A stretch of DNA of 64,000 nucleotides from Chthonomonadaceae bacterium (GTDB lineage: Bacteria > Armatimonadota > Chthonomonadetes > Chthonomonadales > Chthonomonadaceae): the NCBI GenBank assembly GCA_025054835.1, contig JANWZQ010000006.1, forward strand, positions 1 through 64,000, given 5' to 3'. Each line of letters begins with the position of its first letter. Position 1 is the first letter of the stretch. The position numbers and the translations under genes are program-made. Under the pieces are notes generated by a model. The model was given only the letters and a program-made list of their open reading frames with translations. It made no database searches and was not told the DNA's origin. Positions 17,214 to 28,012 of this stretch are shown here, in pieces.

Positions 17214-19979
17214 TCATGCGGCCTGTGGCAACGTGTCCGGCAACTGCTCCGCAGGCAGCGGGAAGTACGCGCTCTGCCGGAGGTACTGCGTGAACTGCTC
17301 GGCGGAGAGCGGGGCCGCGAACAGATAGCCCTGAGCCGCATCGCAGCTGAGCCGCTGCAACTCCAGACACTGATCGGGAGTCTCCACACCCTCTGCGGTG
17401 ACCGCAACCTCCATGGCATGCGCGAGCATGATGATCGCGTCTACAGTCGTCATGGCGTCTTCTGCCTGCCCCAGACGCCGGATGAAGGAGCGATCGATCT
17501 TCAGATGATGTACCGGTAATTGATTCAGGCGCCCGATGGACGAGTAGCCTGTGCCGAAGTCATCAATGGCGAGGTGCACGCCCAGATCGCGAATCTGCTG
17601 CAGACGCGCGACAGCACGCTCCGGGTCCAGCTGCAGTTCGTCTTCGGTAATTTCCAGACAGAGACGTTCAGCCGGCATACCGGTTCGCCGCAGGATCTCC
17701 GTGACCTGTTCTACCAGCCGTGGGTCCTGCAACTGCTTGCCACACAGGTTGACGCTGAGTTCCAGATGGGCGAGCACAGGGTGTTCGTGGTACCACTGCT
17801 GCCACTGGCGACAGGCCTGCTCCAGCACCCGATAACTGATGGCGGCGATCAGGCCGGTCTCCTCCGCAACGGGCAGAAATTCCCCGGGAGAGATCAGTCC
17901 TCTCTCCGGATGCTGCCAGCGCACCAGCGCCTCGGCTCCCCGCAGTTGTCCGGTGCGCAGGTCGTGGATCGGCTGGTACACAACGCGCAACTCATCGCGT
18001 TCCAGTGCCTGACGCAGGCCCATTTCCAGCTCCATGCGAGCAATGGCACGGGCGTTCATGGACGGCTCAAACAGAGTGTACCCGGAGCGCCCGCGGGCCT
18101 TCGCCTGATACATCGCGGTGTCGGCATTGCGCAACAGAGTCTCGGGCGTGGTCGTGGCATCATCCGAGTAGGCAACGCCGATGCTGGCTGTGACGTAGAC
18201 CTCATGCTCGCCAACGTGGACAGGCCCGGAAAGCGCGGTAATGATGCGTTCCGCAATGCCGCAGGCCTGCGATACGTGGGTCAGGTCCTCCAGGAGTAGC
18301 ACGAACTCGTCGCCGCCCAGCCGCGCCAGGGTATCGGTCTCTCGCACGCAGAACTGCAATCGGTCGGTTACAGCGACCAGAAGCGCATCCCCGGCTTCAT
18401 GCCCCATGCTGTCGTTGACCACCTTGAAGTTGTCCAGATCGATGAACAGTACCGCGACGGCGTGCTGACTGCGTCGCATGCGCTGGATCGCGTGCTGCAT
18501 CCGGTCCATTAGCAGGCGGCGATTTGGCAGCCCTGTCAACGCATCATGCAAGGCCTGATGCGCGATCTGGCTCTCCAGGCGCTTGCGCTCTGTAATGTCC
18601 TTGAGGAACTGGTAGTGGCCTGCGTATTGCCCGAGTCGATCACGCACGGCGACCAGCATCAGTTGAGCATGGAACCTTTGATAACTGCGCCGGTACCCTC
18701 TTATCTCGACTTCCGCCTTGCCCTCCTGCAACATACGCTGGTAGGCGTGGTGCAGCGCTTCCTGGTCTTGTTCCAGATCTTTCGGGTACAGGTATTGGCA
18801 CCAGGCTGTGCCGATCATCTCTTCCGAGCGGTAGCCGAAAACGGCTGCAAAGGCTGTGTTCACGCAGGTATAGTGTCCCTGAGCATCCACCCGCGCGATA
18901 CCTTCTAGGGCGTGTTCCAGAGCGGCATTGCGTTCCGATATGGCGGCGAGCATGCCATTAATCGAATGGGCCAACCCTGCCAGCTCGTCGGAACCGGGCA
19001 ACTCGATGCGTTGCTGCGCGGTTCCCTCCTGGCTGATCTGATCCGTCTGCGCACTCAGGCTGGTTAGACGGCGCAGGATCAGCCGCTCCAGACCCCACAG
19101 GATAACCGCGCAGAACGTAACGCAGGCCAGCAGGAGAAATCCCATCAGGGTCCGAATGCTTCGCTGTCCCTGCCAGTAGATCTCGCGGGGCTCCACCGTC
19201 TTGAGTACCAGCGCTGGTTGACCGAACAGGTCTTCGCATCGGACGTATCCGTGTATGGTCTGGTGCCCGGCCGCCCGAAGCGGGTAGGGATTTTCTGACG
19301 TGATCCGCACAATGGCCTGCGTATCTTCGGGCGAAATGGGCGGATCACCATCCATGTGGAGCGCATGAATGTCCAGACAGGTGCGTTCCGAGAGGGCCGC
19401 CAGCGCGCCGTGGTCGAAATACTTTCCAAAGATGATCCAGCCGCGGTGTGGTCGTACGTCCTTCGTGGGTAGTACAGGGCGCATCGAGATCATCATGGGG
19501 TTCCCCTGCAACATCACAAATCCCTGAAAGCCACTCTGACGCCCCGGGTTAAGCACCCGGTGCCGCAGGGGAGCTACCAGAGCGCGTAAAATCTCCGGGT
19601 CTGGAGCCGGGAAATCAGGCAGACGTTTCACTCTGGCATGATAGAATTGCTGGCCGCTCGTGTTGAGGAACAGAATAATGTCCACTTTCATATCACGCAG
19701 GACCTGCTCGGCCAGGTTGGCCTGAACATACGCCTCATTGCGGTCTGCGAGGAACCGATAGGTGTCGTCCCAGAGCGCCCAGTCCACGGCTTTCTGGTGC
19801 AGATCCCCGATCATCTGCTGGAAGCCCCTGTAGGCCCGGGCCACGTTCCGCTCGGTGCGAACGCGCTCCAGTTGAGCGAAACTACGCGACAGCAGGGCAC
19901 TGGAGACCTGATAGATGCCCACCATGAGCAGGACCATGGTTGCTGCGAGGGCAATGCACACACGAGTTCGCAGGTTCAT
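17214..19979 (-). CDS. CHASE4-HAMP-PAS-GGDEF-EAL cyclic-di-GMP enzyme
   Basis: A 921-residue membrane protein. Membrane segment 8-28 is followed by a CHASE4-like periplasmic sensor (DWALWDDTYRFLADRNEAYV at 66-85), a second segment near 277-297, HAMP (about 300-350) and PAS (about 355-465). The GGDEF motif is at 555-559 with an I-site RETD at 546-549. The EAL domain from about 660 has EALVRW at 683, LEITEDE, DDFGTGYSS and KIDRSF. Both catalytic domains look intact, so it could make or break c-di-GMP depending on the signal. It converges on the GAF/GGDEF gene with a 103-bp gap holding an AGAGCGCTCT palindrome near 17188. Confidence 0.9.
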   Translation of the reverse strand: MNLRTRVCIALAATMVLLMVGIYQVSSALLSRSFAQLERVRTERNVARAYRGFQQMIGDLHQKAVDWALWDDTYRFLADRNEAYVQANLAEQVLRDMKVDIILFLNTSGQQFYHARVKRLPDFPAPDPEILRALVAPLRHRVLNPGRQSGFQGFVMLQGNPMMISMRPVLPTKDVRPHRGWIIFGKYFDHGALAALSERTCLDIHALHMDGDPPISPEDTQAIVRITSENPYPLRAAGHQTIHGYVRCEDLFGQPALVLKTVEPREIYWQGQRSIRTLMGFLLLACVTFCAVILWGLERLILRRLTSLSAQTDQISQEGTAQQRIELPGSDELAGLAHSINGMLAAISERNAALEHALEGIARVDAQGHYTCVNTAFAAVFGYRSEEMIGTAWCQYLYPKDLEQDQEALHHAYQRMLQEGKAEVEIRGYRRSYQRFHAQLMLVAVRDRLGQYAGHYQFLKDITERKRLESQIAHQALHDALTGLPNRRLLMDRMQHAIQRMRRSQHAVAVLFIDLDNFKVVNDSMGHEAGDALLVAVTDRLQFCVRETDTLARLGGDEFVLLLEDLTHVSQACGIAERIITALSGPVHVGEHEVYVTASIGVAYSDDATTTPETLLRNADTAMYQAKARGRSGYTLFEPSMNARAIARMELEMGLRQALERDELRVVYQPIHDLRTGQLRGAEALVRWQHPERGLISPGEFLPVAEETGLIAAISYRVLEQACRQWQQWYHEHPVLAHLELSVNLCGKQLQDPRLVEQVTEILRRTGMPAERLCLEITEDELQLDPERAVARLQQIRDLGVHLAIDDFGTGYSSIGRLNQLPVHHLKIDRSFIRRLGQAEDAMTTVDAIIMLAHAMEVAVTAEGVETPDQCLELQRLSCDAAQGYLFAAPLSAEQFTQYLRQSAYFPLPAEQLPDTLPQAA

Positions 19980-20198
19980 GGACTGTCCGTACTCCGTCTC
20001 TCATCCGTGATGCACGCTTGATGCCTGCCCGGTGCTCAAGCGTGTTGTGCCAGGCACAGAGTAACGTCCCGGTTCCTGCGTTATGGCCACATACACTTCA
20101 GGGTGTGACTGGTTATTCCACACATCCGTTGCGATCTCGTAATAGAACTTATGCAGGTACAGGGCGATTCGTGTTCACGTGGCCAGTATCAAGGAACG

Positions 20199-21179
20199 AT
20201 GGCACTCACAGTCCCTGTAGAACAGATCCAGGCCCGACCGCCTTCCAGTAGCCCGGCGCAGAGAGAAGTGTTCTCTCTGCCTGTAGAGCTGTTGCGTCCG
20301 GTGATACGCATCGCGCACCGGCAGAGCGGGCTCCGGGTGCCGGAGAGGATCATTTTTGATTATGAGCTGGTCTGGGTGCTGCACGGTGCCGGACAATTTG
20401 TGATAGACGGTCGGGCCTGCGCGTTCCATTCCAATGACCTGTTGCTGGTCCCTCCTTTTGTGCCACACCGTTTCGAGTGTCCGGAGGAGGCCGGCAGCGG
20501 CGAGCACATCGCGGTCCACTTCGATTTTGCGCCGGATGTGCCCCCCTACCGGGAGCGCCCGGCCTCGCGCAGGCCCTATGAGGTTCGGCTCACGTACGGT
20601 TACCAACTGCCCCGGTTGCTCTCGCTGGATGCGAGGCCGCAGATCGCTCGTGCGCTACAGGATGTGGTACATGCGCACCATCAGATGGACCCGCTCGCGC
20701 CCGTACTGGCCTCTGCCCGTCTGCTGGAGGCGCTGGTCTGCCTGTTACGGCTATCAGAGCAGCGCGCCGGCACGGAACCGTTCTGCGCGAGAGCAGCGCG
20801 CCATCGCGTGCGGATCGATGGGGCTCTGGCTTACATGAAGGCACACTTGGCGGAGCCGATCACGGTAGCAACCCTGGCGGAGCACACTCACCTGAGCTCC
20901 AGTCGTCTGACGGCCCTGTTCCGTCAGGTGACCGGGTACCCGCCGATGGAATATCTGCGGCGCCTGCGGGTACAGGAGGCACGACGCCTGCTGGCCCGAC
21001 CGGAGCTCTCCGTCAAGCAGGTAGCGGCACTGGTGGGCTTCCCGGACAGCCTGCACTTCAGCCGGGTCTTTCGCCGGCTGGATGGTCTCTCGCCGACGCA
21101 GTATCGCGACGCTCTTCTGGGCGTTGCAGACAGCGGACACACAGAAACAGGCGTGACGTCCATCAGACAGTCGTTATGA
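20199..21179 (+). CDS. AraC-family transcriptional regulator
   Basis: A 326-residue regulator. I chose ATG 20199 since AAGGA precedes it; an upstream in-frame ATG at 20151 lacks this. The N-terminal cupin sensor spans about residues 40-140 (LVWVLHGAGQFVIDG and VPPFVPHRFECPEE). Two HTH motifs lie in the C-terminal 100 residues: TVATLAEHTHLSSSRLTALF and SVKQVAALVGFPDSLHFSRV, ending in the FRRLDGLSPTQYR signature. Such proteins usually sense a sugar-like ligand. It is followed 65 bases later by a PhyH dioxygenase, a likely target. Confidence 0.88.
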   Translation: MALTVPVEQIQARPPSSSPAQREVFSLPVELLRPVIRIAHRQSGLRVPERIIFDYELVWVLHGAGQFVIDGRACAFHSNDLLLVPPFVPHRFECPEEAGSGEHIAVHFDFAPDVPPYRERPASRRPYEVRLTYGYQLPRLLSLDARPQIARALQDVVHAHHQMDPLAPVLASARLLEALVCLLRLSEQRAGTEPFCARAARHRVRIDGALAYMKAHLAEPITVATLAEHTHLSSSRLTALFRQVTGYPPMEYLRRLRVQEARRLLARPELSVKQVAALVGFPDSLHFSRVFRRLDGLSPTQYRDALLGVADSGHTETGVTSIRQSL

Positions 21180-21244
21180 CCATGGCGTTCCCCGTGGATT
21201 TCCTGTAAACTATCCGCACATTTCCCGGAGTGGAGACAGAGAGG

Positions 21245-22096
21245 ATGCTAACAGAACAACAGGTGGCGCAGTTTCATCGGGATGGTTTTCTTAAAGGCAG
21301 CAAGGTGCTGGATGATGCCACCGTCGCGACATTGCAGGAGGAGGTGCTGCGCGTGATCGCAGAGCGGGACCGCGGGGGGAGGCAGCCGGTGCTCTGCCAC
21401 AATTTCTCGCGTGATGAGGCACATCCAGTCTGGCAGATTGTCAACATCTGGCAGGCCAGCGAGGCGTTTCACCGGATTATTGCGCTACCGACCGTGGTGG
21501 AGGAGGTGGTGCAGCTGACCGGTGCGACCACGCTCCGACTCTGGCATGATCAGATCCAGTACAAGCTGGCCGGAGGGGGTGGGGTGAATATGTGGCATCA
21601 GGACTCGCCCTACTGGCCTATTCTCACGCCCAAAACCGCGCAGGTAACGGCCTGGATCGCCCTGGATGATGTGGACGAGGAGAACGGGTGTATGTTCATG
21701 GTGCCCGGGTCTCATCACTGGGGCGATCAGATCGCATTCCTGCACACCCTGACCGCGTTCGATGCCATGCCCGAAACGTTCCAGGGACATCGAGTGGAGG
21801 TGCGTGCCTGTCCGGTGCGCAAAGGGGAGGTGCACTACCATCACGCGCTCACCTGGCACGGCTCCCCGGAGAACCGCAGCCAGCGCCCGCGGCGCGCCAT
21901 CGCACTGCACTACATGACGCAGGAGACGCGCTACGTGGCCAGCGGTGAGCACGTGATGAAGTCGTTTGTTACCGTGGCGGACGGCGCAGTGCTGGAGGGT
22001 GCGGCATTCCCGGTGGTTTACTGCGATGAACGGGTCATCACTCCCACACCGGAGCCAGATGGGGCTTCCCTCTCAACGCAGGTCGGAACCGCTTAG
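21245..22096 (+). CDS. Phytanoyl-CoA dioxygenase (PhyH) family protein
   Basis: A Fe(II)/2-oxoglutarate oxygenase of 283 residues starting at ATG 21245 ([16 protein letters not shown], the family's usual opening); a GTG at 21230 is an alternative. The iron ligands are His118 and Asp120 (WHQDSPYW) and a distal His in the [14 protein letters not shown] block (199-205), with an Arg pair 10 residues later for 2-oxoglutarate. The substrate is unknown; in bacteria many act on small metabolites rather than phytanoyl-CoA. Its last 24 bases overlap the converging pilin-like gene. Confidence 0.88.
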   Translation: MLTEQQVAQFHRDGFLKGSKVLDDATVATLQEEVLRVIAERDRGGRQPVLCHNFSRDEAHPVWQIVNIWQASEAFHRIIALPTVVEEVVQLTGATTLRLWHDQIQYKLAGGGGVNMWHQDSPYWPILTPKTAQVTAWIALDDVDEENGCMFMVPGSHHWGDQIAFLHTLTAFDAMPETFQGHRVEVRACPVRKGEVHYHHALTWHGSPENRSQRPRRAIALHYMTQETRYVASGEHVMKSFVTVADGAVLEGAAFPVVYCDERVITPTPEPDGASLSTQVGTA

Positions 22097-22825
22097 CCCA
22101 TCGGGAGTGAGCAGGAAATCCGGGCAGTCATCCGCCGAGGGGCGCAGGCGCGTGGCCTGCAGAAATCTGACGTGCCCGTCGGCAAATCCGTACACCCGCC
22201 CTCCGGTCCAGCGATCCGGACCGGGGGTGCGGGGGCCCTGCAATGTCCCCCAGTAGCCCACCGGGCGGCCAACATACTCATGGCTGTTGAACCACTCCGC
22301 GGTAAGAATTTTCTGTGCCGGGAAGGCCACTGCAGCCTCCGTCTGCGTGATGCACTGTGCACCCGGGCCGGGATCGTTCAACGCGATGCGCAGGTTGCCG
22401 AGGCGCATCGCGTTGATCTGCTCCGGTGTGTGGTAGAAGCAGGCGGAGTAGGCGTAGGATGTGGCGTTGAACCCGATGCCGGAGATCGTATCAGAAGGGC
22501 AGATCAGAATGGCCGGGTTCCCCGACTGACTGGTGAAACCACCCTCTGCCTGCCGCTGACCGATCCCCAGATAAGGCATCAGGGGCCAGCGCCAGCGTTG
22601 CCCGACCCACAGGTAAGGGTCGCCGGTGTTGGCATAGGCTTCGTCATAGTCCTGGGTGTAGAGCCGGTGCGCCAGGGCCATCTGACGCAGGTTGGACTGA
22701 CAGACAGCCTTGCGGCCCTGTTCCCGGGCTCGAGCCAGAACCGGGAAGAGGATCGCAGCCAGAATAGCGATGACCGCGATCACCACGAGCAGTTCAATCA
22801 GAGTGAAAGCAGCCCGACGCATCAT
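22073..22825 (-). CDS. Pilin-like protein (type II secretion/prepilin N-terminus, DUF1559-like)
   Basis: A 250-residue protein starting at 22825, behind AAGGAG at a 6-base spacing; a longer reading to 23200 is an artefact inside bioY. The N-terminus [21 protein letters not shown] is a class III-type prepilin signal with Ala rather than Gly before the Phe. A globular domain follows with [15 protein letters not shown] at the end, resembling the H-x9-DG tail but with Trp in the His position. The family is abundant in Planctomycetes and Armatimonadota; its role is unknown. Its ATG overlaps the bioY stop (ATGA). Confidence 0.85.
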   Translation of the reverse strand: MMRRAAFTLIELLVVIAVIAILAAILFPVLARAREQGRKAVCQSNLRQMALAHRLYTQDYDEAYANTGDPYLWVGQRWRWPLMPYLGIGQRQAEGGFTSQSGNPAILICPSDTISGIGFNATSYAYSACFYHTPEQINAMRLGNLRIALNDPGPGAQCITQTEAAVAFPAQKILTAEWFNSHEYVGRPVGYWGTLQGPRTPGPDRWTGGRVYGFADGHVRFLQATRLRPSADDCPDFLLTPDGLSGSDLR

Positions 22826-23394
22826 GCCGCACTCCTTCCGGGACGCAGGCGTTGCGCGGCGATCAACGCGATCAACGCCTTGACAGCGTCCCAGAACAGG
22901 AACCACCCTGCGCCGTGCAGGAGCGCCTGCACCGGGGTGAAACGCAGCTGAAGGCCGAGCCACAGACAGCCGATGCTGTACACCACGACCAGCCCGGCAG
23001 CACAGGCCATCAGTCCGGCGCGCACGCTCCGTCCGCCCCGGTCGTACAGCAAGCCGGTCAACCCGGCGGCAAAAGGCAGAGCCAGCAGATAGCCACCGGT
23101 GCCGGATGGATTGAACAGATAGGCAGCACCACCATTCCCGAACGCAAAGACCGGCGCGCCCGCCAGCCCCAGAAAGAGATAGGCGATCTGTGAGATCCAT
23201 CCGGCGCGCGCGCCCAGATAGAGGCCTGCAAAGAGGGCTGCCGCAACCTGCCAGGTTGCCGGCACCGGCGTGAAGGGCAGGCGCACGGCCCAGTGCGCAC
23301 CCACGATGCTCAGTGTCATGCAGAGCAGAATACGGGCTGCCAGAGAAAGTCCGGTCCGCGCTTCCACGCGGGCCTGTACAGGGGTCCGGGACAT
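22822..23394 (-). CDS. bioY: Biotin transporter substrate-binding subunit BioY
   Basis: BioY (190 residues, about six membrane segments) is the S component of the biotin ECF transporter. The signature is [23 protein letters not shown], then [21 protein letters not shown], which shape the biotin pocket. AAGGAG lies eight bases before the ATG. EcfA and EcfT are not adjacent, so it may use a shared module or act alone. It follows the S33 hydrolase gene by 49 bases at the end of the run of biotin-enzyme genes and is translationally coupled to the pilin-like gene. Confidence 0.92.
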   Translation of the reverse strand: MSRTPVQARVEARTGLSLAARILLCMTLSIVGAHWAVRLPFTPVPATWQVAAALFAGLYLGARAGWISQIAYLFLGLAGAPVFAFGNGGAAYLFNPSGTGGYLLALPFAAGLTGLLYDRGGRSVRAGLMACAAGLVVVYSIGCLWLGLQLRFTPVQALLHGAGWFLFWDAVKALIALIAAQRLRPGRSAA

Positions 23395-23443
23395 GTTTCA
23401 GGCTCCTTCTTTATCGATGTTGTTGTGTCCTCGTTACGTGAGT

Positions 23444-24769
23444 CTACTCCGGGATCAGCGCAGGGGCTGGAAGCGTGTACTTCCGGCGTGACACAGGATG
23501 CCCCTCCAGAAAGTACACCATATCCTCAACGGCTTCCTCGCAGGTGAGCAGGTCGTTGTGTGCTGCGTTATTGATCACAGAGAGCGTGGCGTTCGGCAGG
23601 GTAGCCAGGCTCTCCTGCGCGTTCTCCGTTGGCGTGAAGCCGTCCAGACTGCCGGTCAGGATGAAGAGCGAGTGCTCGGTCTGCAGGGGGGCACGGAACG
23701 CATCACCCAGATCTTGCTGCCCCCACGCCTCCCGGATCTGCGGGAACGGGAAATTGCATCGGTCTGCCAGCAGGCAGGTCGATCGCTCCTGCGCAATGCG
23801 CTCCATCCGTGCGGTCGTTGCACCGCTGGCGGCGTCCTTCAGGTAGAAAACGGCTGGCCTCTGAACCAGCATTTTCGCAAAACCCTGCACGGCGCGCTCC
23901 AACGGACGGGAGTCCCCGCGATCCAGAGCCGCATAGAGCGCGGGCAGACGCGTGAAGCGATTGGAGACACCCACCCAGGTGCTCATGATCCACTGCAGGC
24001 CGAACAACCCGACCTCGGCAGGGCGACCCTCCTGCTGCACCGTAACGGACTCGGTCGCGAGCCGCCGATGTACCCGATCCATCACGTCCATCAGGTCTGG
24101 CAGGACGTTCTGGCTTCGGGCCAGATGATCCAGACGTTCTATCTGCTGCTGGATGCGGGAGGGGAGCTTGTAAGTCTGGTCCGGCCCTTCGAAGCCGCAG
24201 AGGATCACCCGGTCGATGCGTTCCGGCAATTGTTTCAACGCGGCCTGCGTCAGGTGGGTGCCGTAGCTGTAGCCCCACAGATGCACCTGATCCACACCGA
24301 GCGCGTCGGCCAGGAACGTCAGATCACGCGCGCTCTGCGCGGGAGTGTACCACTCCGGTCGGATGGGGCGGGACTGCAGGGTGCGTGCCGCCTGATCGGC
24401 AAGCATCGCCAGGGCAGTGGTCTCGTCGCGGAGCCACCCGTCGCGAAAATCGGGGGGAGCGCACCGCATGTCCTGATCTGAGTATCCGCATCCGCGCTGA
24501 TCCAGAAGGATCACATCGCGTGACTGTGCCATGCGTTCGAACGCCTTCCGGAACGGCCCGTGACGCAGGGATGCGATGCCTGGATCCCCCGGCCCTCCAC
24601 ACAGGAACACGACCGGCGTCCTCCGCGGGAACGGCGAGCATATACGGTGGTACGCCAGCCGGAGTGTCCCGTCGCCCGGTGCGTCGTGATTGGCGGGCAC
24701 CGTAAAAGTGAAGATAGCCAGCCGTCGCGTCTCCGCGTTATCCAGAGTGATCTCTACTGCACCGTTCAT
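23444..24769 (-). CDS. Alpha/beta hydrolase, S33 (proline iminopeptidase/TAP-like)
   Basis: A 441-residue hydrolase starting at ATG 24769 (MNGAVEITLDN); its start overlaps the meaB stop (ATGA). Oxyanion motif VVFLCGGPGDPG, strand-helix DVILLDQRGCGYSD and nucleophile elbow GYSYGTHL are clear, with Asp in TGSLDGFTP and His in NNAAHNDLL completing the triad. The CGGPGDPG and DQRGCGYSD blocks are typical of peptidase S33 aminopeptidases. No signal peptide is visible. Why it is coupled to the mutase chaperone is unclear. Confidence 0.85.
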   Translation of the reverse strand: MNGAVEITLDNAETRRLAIFTFTVPANHDAPGDGTLRLAYHRICSPFPRRTPVVFLCGGPGDPGIASLRHGPFRKAFERMAQSRDVILLDQRGCGYSDQDMRCAPPDFRDGWLRDETTALAMLADQAARTLQSRPIRPEWYTPAQSARDLTFLADALGVDQVHLWGYSYGTHLTQAALKQLPERIDRVILCGFEGPDQTYKLPSRIQQQIERLDHLARSQNVLPDLMDVMDRVHRRLATESVTVQQEGRPAEVGLFGLQWIMSTWVGVSNRFTRLPALYAALDRGDSRPLERAVQGFAKMLVQRPAVFYLKDAASGATTARMERIAQERSTCLLADRCNFPFPQIREAWGQQDLGDAFRAPLQTEHSLFILTGSLDGFTPTENAQESLATLPNATLSVINNAAHNDLLTCEEAVEDMVYFLEGHPVSRRKYTLPAPALIPE

Positions 24770-25863
24770 TCCTGTCGGGTATGCAGGGCCTTCCACGCGA
24801 CGGCGAGCACATTCTCGGCGGCACGCCGCGGCGTGAGCACTCCTGCCCGCACCTGCGCTTCCATCTCCCGACGGCGTACCTGCACGTCCGGGACCTCCAG
24901 AAGTCCTTCCAGCAGGGCGCGCTGGATCAGGTCCTGCATCCATGCGGCCGCCTGATCGGCTCGCCGGCGGGCAAAAGCGCCGCTTTCTCGCGCGCGTCGG
25001 ATAAAGGCCTGCACGTCTTCCCAGAGTTCGGCGACGCCCGTGTTCATGAGAGCAGAACAGAGGCGCACGTCCGGGCGCCACCCGTCCTCGCGAGGCATGA
25101 GCAGGCGCAGGGCGTTGAGCACCTGCTGCCGGGCCACCCTGGCTCGTGTCAGGTTCTCACCGTCGGCCTTGGTGATCGCCAGAACGTCAGCCATCTCCAT
25201 AACGCCTCGCTTGATGCCCTGCAGCTCGTCGCCCGCGCCAGCCAGCATCAGCAACAGGAAACAGTCTACCATACCGTGCACGGCTACTTCGGACTGCCCG
25301 ACGCCGACTGTTTCCACAAAGATCACATCGAAGCCAGCCACCTCGCACAGCTGGATGGTCTCCCGGGTCTGATGGGCCACACCCCCCAGAGAGCCGCCGG
25401 TAGGTGAGGGGCGAATGTAGGCATGTGGATGCGTGGCCAGAAGGTTCATGCGGCTTTTGTCGCCCAGAATGCTCCCGCGCGTGGTCGTGCTGGTCGGATC
25501 GATCGCCAGTACTGCCAGACGGTGCCCGTGCGTCTCGACCAGTAATCGCCCCAGAGCTTCGATGAGCGTGCTCTTGCCGACACCGGGCACTCCGGTAATG
25601 CCGATCCGGATCGCGTTGCCGCTGAGGGGCAGGGCCTGTTCCAGCAGTTCACCGGCAATCTGCCGGTGCGCGGGGAGCGCGCTCTCTACCAGCGTGATCG
25701 CCCGGCTCAGCGCGGCACGATCTCCCTGCCGGATCTGTGTCAGGAGTGTGGCTGCGTCCGGCAAGGGTTTGCGCCGTGCCAGAGTGAGATGCGGGTTAAT
25801 GGAGGGTGGGGGCACCACGCCCTCCATGACGGATAGCGCGCTGTCGTGTGGCGGGTGGTGCAT
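24766..25863 (-). CDS. meaB: Methylmalonyl-CoA mutase GTPase chaperone MeaB
   Basis: MeaB (ArgK family, 365 residues) is a GTPase that protects methylmalonyl-CoA mutase and gates adenosylcobalamin loading. The P-loop is GITGVPGVGKST, followed by LAIDPTSTTTRGSILGDKSRM, a FVETVGVGQSE switch and ITKADGEN. The start at 25863 has GAGGG before it and lies 7 bases after the mutase large-subunit stop; the longer reading from 25986 runs back into that gene and is not real. Confidence 0.94.
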   Translation of the reverse strand: MHHPPHDSALSVMEGVVPPPSINPHLTLARRKPLPDAATLLTQIRQGDRAALSRAITLVESALPAHRQIAGELLEQALPLSGNAIRIGITGVPGVGKSTLIEALGRLLVETHGHRLAVLAIDPTSTTTRGSILGDKSRMNLLATHPHAYIRPSPTGGSLGGVAHQTRETIQLCEVAGFDVIFVETVGVGQSEVAVHGMVDCFLLLMLAGAGDELQGIKRGVMEMADVLAITKADGENLTRARVARQQVLNALRLLMPREDGWRPDVRLCSALMNTGVAELWEDVQAFIRRARESGAFARRRADQAAAWMQDLIQRALLEGLLEVPDVQVRRREMEAQVRAGVLTPRRAAENVLAVAWKALHTRQE

Positions 25864-25870
25864 GATGCCC

Positions 25871-28008
<2,138 letters not shown>

Positions 28009-28012
<4 letters not shown>

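Noticed and set aside
22826-23200. A 125-residue N-terminal extension of the pilin-like protein
   Set aside because: It is an antiparallel-frame artefact of bioY on the same strand, and the ribosome site and prepilin signal fix the start at 22825.
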